Shown: positions 22,601 through 33,000 of the stretch, one piece after another
How positions within the stretch are numbered: position 1 is the first letter of the stretch
How the letters are laid out: every line of letters starts with the position of its first letter
Assembly (NCBI GenBank): GCA_964036275.1
Contig: OZ038433.1
Location: 52,717,902 to 52,781,901, forward strand
Length of the DNA: 64,000 bases
Origin: Litoditis marina
Taxonomy: Eukaryota > Nematoda > Chromadorea > Rhabditida > Rhabditidae
Direction of reading: 5' to 3'
Notes under the pieces: model-generated
Seen by the model: the letters and a program-made list of their open reading frames with translations, nothing else
Database searches by the model: none
Told to the model about the DNA's origin: nothing
Position numbers and translations under genes: made by a program

Positions 22601-25600
22601 CCAGTCCTTCTTACTCCTAGTCGTTTCTCGAAAAAGGCATAGGAGAGCGCACCGGCTATTCCCATAGCAGCACCAAACGATCTGAAACTCTACTGTGACA
22701 ACAACACTGGCAAAAAGATGGCATACTGTACATTTGCGAGAGAACGCGTAAGTCACATAACAAGTTTCAGTTTAGTGTCAAAGTTTCAAACGTGTGAAAG
22801 GTACAGGTAGGTACTTGGGGGTGATAATGATCAAAACTCAATTTTTCAGTTGCACGAGAGGTGAGACCTCCCATATTACCGATGTGTGAATTTCACCAAT
22901 CGATGACTTTCTACAGTAATCTTTCAGAAACTCAAACGCATTTGCATTTGTCTAGTCAACAAACAGAACTGTTTTGCCGTCTCGAGTAAATATTTCTGTA
23001 TATTTCGGAACCGTTGTGTTCATCAACTGTTCCGACTACATGCGATTCTTGTGAAATACAGAGCGTGTTTCAAGAATGCTCACCGAAATGCCCCGAGTAG
23101 TGCCTCCGTTAGGCCAATAGACTGCCCGTAGCCAACTGCCAACTGAAATATGTTGTTACATGGGTTTATACCTCTGCCAGCGAAGTAGTTTACCATAGCC
23201 ATTTTAAAAGATGTCATGAAACATTCACGTACGCGTAAAGCAACAACCCGAAAACGCCCATGAAATTAGTATTGTCAGGTGACCTTTATTAGTTTTGTGA
23301 GAAAACCTTTGCGGGAGAAATCGTTTACATTATCGAAATAATATTTTCTGAATTTCTTACTGTTGGCGTCCACTAGTGACTTCACTACTTTCGATACAAA
23401 GATAAATCTCAATTTGTGTTTCCGAGTTTTTCTCTTTTTCATATTTTCGGGTTTGAGGCTATAAAATTGCGATGTGTTTTGACCGACATATATTCTTTCG
23501 AAGAAATACCATTGTTTCAAATCTTGATGAAGCGTTGCAGAGTTTGTATAATAAACGAAATTTATAATGTTTGATTTCGTAGTTGAACCGTACACGACGT
23601 AGTATGATGGAAGATTCGGTTCAACTACGAAATCAAACCATACACACAACAATGCCAAGGTTCAAAGAAAGCAGGACTTGAGAATAATTCATTTTGCTAT
23701 TATTTATGTTATTACTAGTATTATTTGTATTTATAATTACATTGCATAATCAATAACGTACCCCATCGAATCCTAGCACCGTCATGAACATCAGTGCCAT
23801 TCCCAGTGCGGCCGCGAAAACTGTTTGCCGGTAATACGTTCCAAATATGGTCGGAATAGACCGGATACCGCTGCAAAGTTTCCCGCCGGAAGATTCGTTT
23901 TCACCTATGATAGATAAAATAACAAAAAAGACTTTATAGATCGATGAAATAATCATCTGATATACCTATTTATTTCCGCATTACAAACATAGAGAACTTT
24001 TCTTTCGTAGACAGTAATTATCACGCCACGATTCTTGAATATTAATAGTAATGTAAATATGACAGACAGACCAAACTCAAGAAGACGTCTTCTTTGGTTA
24101 TACTTGCACGAAATTCAAACTATTTGCAAATTCACAATTGTGAATTCTACAACTGCTAGGATATGAGACCAGAAGAAAAGTGTTTGTTTAGGAAGACGTC
24201 GAATGCGCTCGAAATTCGGAATGTTACTGAATACGACTTTTTCAACTGTTCTCAAAGTGTGGTCAAATGCTTACCGGACTCCTTTTCTGCCTTCTCTTTG
24301 ATACTCAGTCCGGGTTCTCGTAAATAGAGAGAACGTAGGAAAAATATCTTGGACATCATTGAGATTATACTGAAGCCACCGAACATGGCACACGTGGCAC
24401 GAAGGCCCAAAACAAAAACCAACCCCTACAAACAAAAACTTTCAAGACATCTTGTTTACGAGCTCGAAGACTGAAATTGGCCTGAAAGTTGTTCAAATGC
24501 TTTACGTAATCTAAATACTGCGATCTTCCAAGACGTTCGTGTGAATTTTTTAGGCTAGAACCAGTTGCGAAGGTTTATTAAAAGTTTTGTTTTGGTGTTT
24601 TTTTTTCGGTACCGCATCTCGAAGGATCACTTGTTGATTATATAGAGAAAACTGAAGTGATCGGTGTTTCTTTATAAGCTTGCAGAATATATCAGAAATT
24701 ATAACAAGATTAGGAACAAGTTTGTTCGATAGTTTCAAAGACAGTCAGTTCTCAGTGTCTTAGTATTACTGAGAAAGTTGAAAACATCTCACACCGGTTA
24801 TTAGCGGAGAAATAACGTTAGCCATTTGGTCCAAAGTGGTGAGCGTCGCGTTCAAATCTGAAAGTGTCACAAAAACTCGAGGGCTAGAAAGAAGGTTTTT
24901 TAGAGAAGTTGACTTTCATCTCGTTGCTCTCCAGCCAAAATTTGTAAACTATTGTGTGTATTTAGATCAAACCATAATAAAGATTCGGTCTCTTTCTAGA
25001 CGTGCCGAAATTATAAGATATCCGCTAACCGGGCCTTGAAGTTAACCGGGCCTCATAGCAGCGTTGCTGACGAATCGTAGACATGTGTTCATACACAGCA
25101 CAAAGTGAGATATACCGTATACCCGCACCTTTGTCTAAGCGACAACTATACCTGCCAGACTATCCTTCTCCAGTACCACGACCCAGTCGCGACCGACTAG
25201 CAGTTTTTCGGCATTCAGAAACAGTCGATTAACTGCACTGGTTAGCATTCCACCCACGAGAAATATCGTATAGAGAGGAGATGAGGTATCCACGGAAAGA
25301 CAAGCTGGAAAGTATTTTTTCGCGAGAACCACCTGGCAACGCAGCAAAGTTGTGAAAGTGGTGAGCTCACCCTGATTGAGGATCTGATCACAGTCTGACC
25401 ACTTAGTTTCCAACTTTCCGTGTTCAAGCCTAGTGAGGGTGACCCAAATCTGGGTCGGGTAGTGTCCAGTAGTTCAGCTTGGAGCTGACCTTTTAGGAGA
25501 CTTTGCTCTTTGCTGCCCGAACCTCGCTCACCATGTCCCAGCTCAGAAGACGGGAGGGTTGAAACCCCGTCCCCTTGAGGTTCTAAGGTTTCCCGTGGAT

Positions 25601-26719
25601 AATCATTTGATAACATGTGTGTGACTTTTGTGGAATAAACCTATAATCAGTAATTAAATTGTATTTTTTGCAAACGTGTAGTGAAATTCTGAAGTACTAG
25701 GAGTTACATTGACTTTTAAAGTATATACGATTAAGTACACAAACCGATGTGTTATTAGTCTTGTGATCGTTATAACTGTAGTATGACCACCAAAGTGAAC
25801 CAACTGACCAATGAAAAAAGAAGCGGCCAGAACGATACTGAGATTATTCAATGGAACCACCAATCGAATCGCTGGAACGAAACAGTCAATACACATGGAA
25901 TTTTGTATAAACATTGACTCTCACGTAATACCACTTGATGTTTTTGGGAAAAGGAGTGGGAAATATACAGTACACATAATGCTCACGTCATGTCAAGTTT
26001 TACGTGAACTTTTTTCTTACGCCTAGTATATTAAGCGTGGAAGATTAATGAGAAGAAGTTCAATTTAAAATTACATTTCTTTCTGCTACACTCGTCAAAG
26101 TATTTCCCCAAATGACCACTGAACAGCATTTGACCCAAGCCCTCGGCCAACTGTTCTATTGAAACTAGTCGCATCCCGCCCAGAAGAGTCATGCACAACG
26201 ACACACAGAACGACCACGCTCGGTCCTCCTGAAACATTGAAATAAGTTAACGATGTTTTGTATTGCGATCAACATAACTTGAATGAAGAGCAGTTTTGCT
26301 CGTCGAAGGTTTTAACAAAGCTAGCGGTGACCCCAAAATGACAACAGAAGAACGACCATTGTAAGGTTGAGACTCTAAACACATCAATATCACAAATCGA
26401 GCTCAAATTTCAACTAAAACCAATCAAAACTGTACATTTTTTTCTGGTTTTTTACTTATACACTCAAATGTTCCGACACACATAGTTATGTGACCTTTTT
26501 TCTGTTACCGGGATAAAATCAGAATTGTCTGCATTCTCAAATCGTCTTAGAATCGTCTGCATCTTCACTACGTTTTGATTACATTCTCAATAAACTGAGG
26601 CCGAGGTACTGTTCCCGAAACTATGTGAATGAACTCCACCATATCTTGAAGTATCGAAAACTTACCAGACACGTTGATGTGTACGCCGCATAGAGAAATA
26701 AGTTTGATTTGGCGACCAT
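19660..26719 (-). CDS. Ferroportin, SLC40A1-type iron exporter
   Basis: Fourteen exons, all in phase, give 496 residues: 26719-26666, 26228-26090, 25871-25791, 25304-25152, 24857-24793, 24425-24275, 23904-23762, 23142-23084, 22681-22585, 22400-22305, 21787-21643, 20728-20610, 20230-20120 and 19737-19660 (TAG). Human ferroportin, about 570 residues, exports Fe2+ across the plasma membrane. Matching segments in order are EDRAWSF (human GDRMWHF), GRDWVVVL, LNATLTTLDQMANVISPLITG (split at the last intron), ALMFMTVLGFD, LPGSPMNL, LWMADLSITHIMQ, ETERNTVFGLHNSL and TTGHLAYVYY. Of the four iron ligands known in the human protein, D39 and H507 are kept, but H43 is Ser and C326 (also the hepcidin contact) is Gly. 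The start is set by an ATG 5 bases after TTTTCAG and gives a short N-terminus; an upstream exon cannot be excluded. Confidence 0.92.
20120..20728 (-). other. Best-conserved ferroportin exons (12 and 13)
   Basis: Exon 12 (20728-20610) encodes LWMADLSITHIMQLEVKETE and onward, and exon 13 (20230-20120) encodes DLLVIALPEPSTF ... TTGHLAYVYYMVK. These match the C-terminal transmembrane bundle of ferroportins almost without gaps and anchor the identification of the whole gene. The last short exon (HPNHLKPEEE...) is a poorly conserved cytosolic tail. Confidence 0.9.
21292..21514. mobile_element. MITE with TTAA-type ends, family M1, copy 2
   Basis: Inverted relative to 17265-17481, with the same TTTAAAGGAGACCGGA ends. 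It shares interior blocks such as GACGCGTTG, CATGTGAATGTCACGTGGACTGAT and TTATTTGTGCTCTCTGATC (read in its own orientation). It lies in the ferroportin intron between exons 11 and 12 and touches an M3 element on its right. Confidence 0.8.
21514..21629. mobile_element. MITE-like element, family M3, copy 2 (diverged)
   Basis: It starts AAAGAAGGACGATAATGTGG and ends with the imperfect inverse CCAATCGTTCTTCTTT. It shares GTCCTTTGAACTGCAATTG and GTATTGCAG with copy 1 at 2328-2442. It ends only 13 bases from the splice donor of ferroportin exon 11 (21643). Confidence 0.6.
21820..22006. mobile_element. MITE-like element, family M2, copy 2
   Basis: The ends are GCGTAGCAATCCTTCC on the left and GGGATTGCTACGCCGCC on the right, with interior CTCATGAGA palindromes as in 4757-4941. 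It lies in the ferroportin intron between exons 10 and 11, 33 bases upstream of exon 11 on the coding strand. Confidence 0.7.
25066..25150 (-). mobile_element. SINE-like element, family B, copy 4 (truncated)
   Basis: Only the part from GACGAATCGTAGACATGTG through GTGAGATATACCGTA to GCGACAACTATAC is left; the tRNA-like region with A and B boxes is missing. It ends next to the ferroportin exon 4 splice donor (25152), so the element reaches into the splice-site region. Confidence 0.5.
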
Positions 26720-28235
26720 TAGATCTGAAAAGTGGAAAACATTCAGGAGAAAAGGAATGAAAATTAAATTTCGAACAATCTCTTGGAATACAAAAATGCG
26801 AAGGATGGGTTAAAACCACATGTAATAAAGTAGTAAATGTTCACACTCATAACAGAACAGTGAAACAAGTCGAGTTCGGCCACCCAATAACCGTGACGGA
26901 GAAATTTTCCGAGTATGAAGACGACAGAAAAAGATTCGGGGCAGTCAAAGAATCCAATAACAGCAACGACGTTATCTAATGAATTCTGAAATTTTGTGAA
27001 TCTCATTTGAACAGTTCGAAATGCCGACACTCCAACAGTCGATACTTATCGAACTATATACGAGTGTCCGCCATGTTTTGAAGTGACATAATCTGATACT
27101 GTTTAGTTGAATTGATGCCATTTCCGCATATATAATAGCGTATTTGTCCTCTTCCGCTCGAAAAGCAACGGTAATCTCGATTTTTGATGTTCTCACCGAA
27201 TGGCTAGACATATTTGCGTTTTATATGTAAAGACACCAAACATTGCATTCATTTGATGAACGTGTTACATAGAGCAGCAAACGTTGAAAAACATCTGACT
27301 TTGAACATAATTTGATGGGTGATTTCGCTATATACTCGCAAAAAGACATTAAATAGACTGAAAAGGTTACTAACTTTCATGCTTGAGAGACAGAGAGGAA
27401 AAATGATCTATTGGAAGCCGTGTTCCTATTTCTGTACTGGTAGTCTGCATAGTCACGTAAAATGTAGAGACAACCAGCAATCCATAACGTGAAACGTTTT
27501 ATTAAGTATTGGGGTATTTATTAACGCTCTGCATGCTTTTGTTATGGTCTTTATCTGTCGAGCACTCCATCAACTTGATTTCATTGAAGACCTTATGAGA
27601 CTGGCGAGAAACACTCGAATGCAGTCAAAACAATCAGTGGTCAACTTAGCTGTGTTCTTCGCGTAGAACGTAAAAGACCATCAGGAGTTTACTTTAACTT
27701 TGCACGTTAAATGAATAACGTGTGTTAATGTAAAAAAAAGAGTTTTTGGATACACAGGTGAATCTTTGGATCTCATTGAACATTTAACATAAGGTAACTG
27801 ATATTGAACCGGAGAATAATTGGTCATATGTGTAGTATACATGATAATCAGATCCTCCAAAAGATCGAACAATGGAACGTGTATGGAAAAAAGAAAACAA
27901 TAAGCAAAGCAAAGTTGAGTTGAAAATGTGGTCGGTAGCCGAATCATATCTCGTAGACCGAAGAGATAAGAGCACAAAGAATAATGTAGGGAAGAACATG
28001 CGTGCAAAAAGACAGAAGCACTTGATCAGACTAGAAAACACAATTTGGAATTCCATAATGTCGTGTTGTAGATTTTGTACAGTAAGTCTGACATTCTCAA
28101 AAGATTCTCCTGTCTGCAGATAATGGTTTATTTTTCGGTGTATTTTTCTGTTTCTCCCAGAAATAGTCTATCGATGTCGTAGGAACCATTTTCTTTTTAA
28201 ATCTCTGAAGTTCTTGTATCTGCTGGTTTTACCAG

Positions 28236-28405
28236 GGTACGTATGCTAGAAGATCCAGGCACATTCATCACATCCTGCGTCTCCTAAAACATACGCTATT
28301 TCTCTGCTCTTACATCCCGCCAGGATGTAAGAGACGAGAAATAGTGAGGCAGAGCGAGAGACGCAGGATGGGATGAAGGTGCCGGTATGTTCTAGCATAC
28401 GTACT
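28236..28405. mobile_element. Palindromic MITE-like element, family M7
   Basis: The ends are GTACGTATGCTAGAA and TTCTAGCATACGTAC, perfect inverted repeats. The interior is also self-complementary (CATCCTGCGTCTC / GAGACGCAGGATG and CTATTTCTC / GAGAAATAG), meeting at TACATCCCGCCAGGATGTA. Partial copies lie at 18370-18425 and near 5943-5970. Confidence 0.75.
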
Positions 28406-28682
28406 CAGGTTATGGGTCAGATATCTCCGAGCACAATGATGCCACGTCCACTTATGTCCAATCCCAAACCGTCGAATGTGGATCTTAGAAGTTGCAAATG
28501 ACTGCTAGGAACGTTTCGATGCTTATGGGCGCTGACTAGAACAATGTTTCCAATGAAGTTTTTTTTTAAATTTTCCGTTTCAGCCCTTATTGATCACGCA
28601 ACACCTAGGAAATATGGAATCGCCTGCGATAAAAGGTCGGTTTCTAGTTTGAGAAGATAGTTAGAAACGTGTATTTGTGAAC

Positions 28683-29266
28683 TAGGGTTGTTAAAGTCGA
28701 ACTCGAAACTCGACTCGACTCGAAAAAACTCGAAAATTTTCGAGTTGAGTCGAACTCGAAACTCGAAAACTCGAAATTTCATAAAACCCGAAAACTCGAA
28801 AACTCGAAATTTTCCAAAAACGCGAAAACTCGAAAACCCGAAATTTTCCAAAATTCGAAAACTCGAAAACTCGAAATTTCCCAAAACTCGAAAACTCGAA
28901 ATTTCTCAAAACTCGAAAACTCGAAATTTTGAACGCGAAAACTCGAAAATCAAAATTTCGGACTCGAAAAATGTCTCTTTTGGGTCCAAAAACACTCAAA
29001 ACTCGACTAGACTCGAAAAAACTCGAAAATTTTCGAGTTGAGTCGAACTCGAAACTCGAAAACTCGAAATTTCCCAAAACTCGAAAACTCGAAAACTCGA
29101 AATTTTTCAAAACTCGAAAACTCGAAAACTCGAAATTTTTCAAAACTCGAAAACTCGATAACTCGAAAACTCGAAATTTCCTAAAACTCGGAAACTCGAA
29201 AACTCGAAATTTCCCAAAACTCGAAAACTCGAAAACTCGAAATTTTGAACTCGATTAACAACCCTA
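28683..29266. repeat. TCGAAAAC minisatellite inside a terminal-inverted-repeat element
   Basis: Dozens of CTCGAAAA / CTCGAAATTT units in higher-order groups (ACTCGAAAACTCGAAATTT plus CCCAAA or TTCAAA spacers) fill the interval. The array starts at TAGGGTTGTTAA (28683-28694) and ends at its exact reverse complement TTAACAACCCTA (29255-29266), so the whole behaves as one element. A longer block around CGAAAATTTTCGAGTTGAGT occurs twice, near 28730 and 29020. Confidence 0.9.
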
Positions 29267-30022
29267 TTGTGAACGAAAATAAAGAAAAATTATTCAACTT
29301 GGTTCGTGTTCTTGTGCTCAGCCAACGTGCGTAGAAACACTCACCGTGCACCATGAATGTGACAAACTGCACCAATTTGGTTTGATTACAGAACAACAAA
29401 CATTTTCATCTCTTTTTCAACGTTTCTCCCTATTTTCATTTCCAATAAGTTCGAGATAGTGTGTACTGAAGCAGTATTCACCTTTCGGCCAACATAAGAT
29501 AACCTTAGTGTTTCACGAACATGTTAAAGTCGTTTCCACGCTCTAGAGCAGTGAGAGAACTAGAAGCTCCTGAGAATTGGACAACAATAAGAAGAAAAAC
29601 AGTTGTACTTCATTTTATTGTCATCAGAATTCACACACCTGTCTAGTTGGAAAAAATACATAGCTAGAAAACAGCTTCAGATTATTATGATTATTACACA
29701 ATGTATATTCACAATAGAGAATTATTAGTCAAAATAGAAAACAAAAATAAATTGAGCAAGAATGATATAATAAGTCGACTTGGTCGAAAATAATCGTCGT
29801 AACGTACCCGGGTATGAGATTCAAAGCGTTTTCCATGAAAGAAAAGTCGAAAGATGTGAAAATGGGCACGAATGTTGAAATGTTGGTTAGAGGTAATTAT
29901 GAGATACGTCGAAAATACTAAAATGGAATGACAAAAATCAACATAGAAAAACAACAATATGATCAACTCCTAAAATACGCGAAGAGACGAAATGAATAAA
30001 AACTAATATCTTCCTCTTAGAG

Positions 30023-33000
30023 TCACGTGGAGGTGGTTTCGTCCACTAACGCACTGGGCTGTTTCTTCAACCATTTAATATACCGCTGCTCGTCTCGTAA
30101 CTTCCTTCGCTCGGCCCGCCTCAACTCTCGCCTGGCGTTACTTTCCTCTCTTTTCTTTTCCTCGTAACCCCAGCCTGGGAACAAATCGTCCATGGTAGTG
30201 GTATCCTGAAATTTTAAAAGTTACAAGTGTCACAAGGACAGTAATGAAACATTGGAGCCAACTCCTCGAGCTAAAGTGTAAAGTTTAGTTTTCATGGACA
30301 TCAAATAAACATGTAGAATACTATATTCTGCACATTTTGCGACACTTCGACGTGAAACAAACTGAAAGATCCTCAAAAGATATCTATTCTCTGAGACCCT
30401 TTCGAGAGCAGAGTCAAATACACCGATTGGATGATCAATGAACTAAACCTGCCACCATTTTGGTTCAATTGAAAACAATTCAAAACTGATATCGTAACTA
30501 GGTTGTGTTATCGTTTTACCTCCATAACGATGGAAAGAGGTGTTTCCGAGTCTTCGGGCGGAGAAATATCCACGGTTTTCGGGCGTTTCGCCGGCACCAT
30601 GTCGTAGACGGTGACACCATAGGCCTTGCGATGTTCCGCGCCACACTGAAACTGAGAACAATGAAAGAATATACCAAAGGATTAGCTGTTTACAGTGTAA
30701 AGATGGAGCGAATAATGGTAATCTATGTGGTGTTTAGGTCAACATTTGTTGATGAACAACCAGAGTACAGATATGTTCATCCTATGGCTTGTGTGCTATT
30801 CTTAAGTGACCGTAGCGTCCACAAAAAGATCAGAAACACTTTCACCATATAAGACTTATAACTCACTCCTTTCCTTTTTCTCGGTTCAAAGGTAACAGCG
30901 TTTCCCATGTCACGAGCTTGACAGAGCTTCATCTGCAACTGATGGTCATAGTACCGGCACCACGTTGGCACTCCTCCGCCGGGTGGAGCTGAAACATTAA
31001 AGTGAGGATAGGAAATTATTAGTAGTTTTTGATTGGCTGCTTTTCAACATAAAGTAATCATATTATTAGCAGGAGGAAGTAACACAGACGCTGTATTACA
31101 AAATCCCACGATTTCGAGCTTTGGTGTGGTGTAACCTTCGATAGTCAACAATGCAGATTATGGTGAAGGCAAACATTTGACGAAACTGATGATTACATTT
31201 TTAATAATAATTATATCTATACTACCAACCTCTGGGCCAGTATCTTCTTGGCATCCATTCACCCCATGAAATGGGCTTCGATTGTGGTTGCTGTTTGGCT
31301 GAAATCGGGAATCAGAAATGAAACATTAAACTCATATTTAAGAATTATTCGATCTTGCTTGGTTACAGCATTTATCACGAATTAATTGGAACAGTACTAT
31401 CCCCAAATAACGCTCACATGCACACTTATGGAATCGGTGAAACACTGAAGCACAATGACATTTCCATTCCGATGAAAAAATTTGCAAAACGGAAATTTTT
31501 TAAACTCAGAAAGGATCTCACGTTTTCGAGGCTCGTTGATGTGTTGGCTGCGTACGTGATCTTCCAACTTTCCAGTTGTGGAAAACCTCTCTCCGCAGCC
31601 CTCCATTACACATTTAAAGGGCTGGGCGTTCTTCGAGTGACGACTACGGTAGTGTTCGAGCAACCAGTTGTACTGAAAATGAGTTATGTTATCCTAATTG
31701 ATTATTATTATACTTGTGGAACTTCGTTTCGGAACTTCACAAAGAAAAACTGAGGTTCCAGTCACAAAACACATTGACGCGAAAGTTGAGTAACACGTTT
31801 TGTCTGGCGAAAACGTAGAGAGAAATTTGTGCCGGTTTCAAAAATCGGGAAAGTGCACCAACGTGTTATACGTTTGACCGCAGGTGTTATTCACAAAATA
31901 TATGTATCTAGATGAGAGTTGGTTCCAGAGTAATATTTTGTCGGCAGGATCCTAGCAATACATCATGTAAACTTTGAGATCTGAATACTATAAACGATTA
32001 TAATCAGCGAAAAGTGTAATGTAAAAGTTTATCCCAGCTGATACCCTCTCAGAAAGCATAATATGGATGAGATTCAGACTTTGAAAAGCGACATGATTGA
32101 CGTACAATTACAGAAAAACAATACGACACGTAGTTTGACGCTGTGTTTCATGAGCATTATAAGTAATCAAATTTTCATCAAACTTCAATAGACGCCAGAA
32201 GTCATTAGATAAAATTATAAAGATGAAGGCTATACGAAACGTGTTGAGGGCTGTGTTTCATAACTGCTACATAAAAGGCGTTGGTCGGGAAGTTCAGGAG
32301 AGTAAAACCAACCTTTTTGCCTCTGTCACCGCGGGCCATGCTCATTTTACATTTTTCCCATCGGCAGGATACCACTTCATCGTCACTCGTGGAACTATCT
32401 CGCGCAGAAGTTATGTGAAACTGAAACAATCTGTTTGAATATCTGATTTCATACATGGAGGGTTTCAATTGAAAGATAGTTATTGCTCAACTACCAAAAG
32501 TTTACGACATGTTTCTACGAAATTGGAACTCACAGACACTTTTGCCACAAATTATGTTAGCTGGGTCGAAACAGAAAGTTGAAAGGATATCGCACTTCAC
32601 AAATGAAACCAAACACCTAATATAGATACTTCCAAGCGCTGTTGCTTCATCTTAAAAGATGAAAAACAACCAAACTACATCAAAACACGTTTAATCAGGC
32701 GGAAATATCTACTAGAGGTTACAAAATCTAAAATAAATTTGAAAAATAGGTAAAAACACGTAAAAACAACCAAAAGTCACCAACCTCTATCACGTGATCG
32801 TACACGTGATTGTGGGACGGGAAACCCTGCTTGCACTCCTTCCACCCACAAGTGTAGAGGGAATCCTCGTCCTCAATGTCCATGAGTTCATCTTCTTCGT
32901 CTTCCTAAAAATCAATAGGCATGTTTTCAATACGTTATATGATTTCCAGTCGAATCTTTGAATTCTTGGTCATGGTGGCGAAACAGTGGTCACGTGACAC

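Larger units (their letters stand above)
26720..30022. other. Region between the ferroportin and zinc-finger genes
   Basis: Both flanking genes are on the minus strand. The stretch holds a palindromic element at 28236-28405 and the minisatellite at 28683-29266. The open frames at 26764-27030 and 26972-27211 could hide a 5' ferroportin exon, but no conserved motif was found in them. Open frames at 28594-29399 are products of the minisatellite. Confidence 0.5.

Noticed and set aside
28683..29266. CRISPR-like regularly repeated array
   Set aside because: Units are short, irregular and without unique spacers, and the surrounding genes are eukaryotic.
28594..29399. Long open frames on both strands rich in FRVFEFSS or SKTRNFPKTR repeats
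   Set aside because: They are translations of the TCGAAAAC minisatellite, open on both strands because the repeat lacks stop codons.
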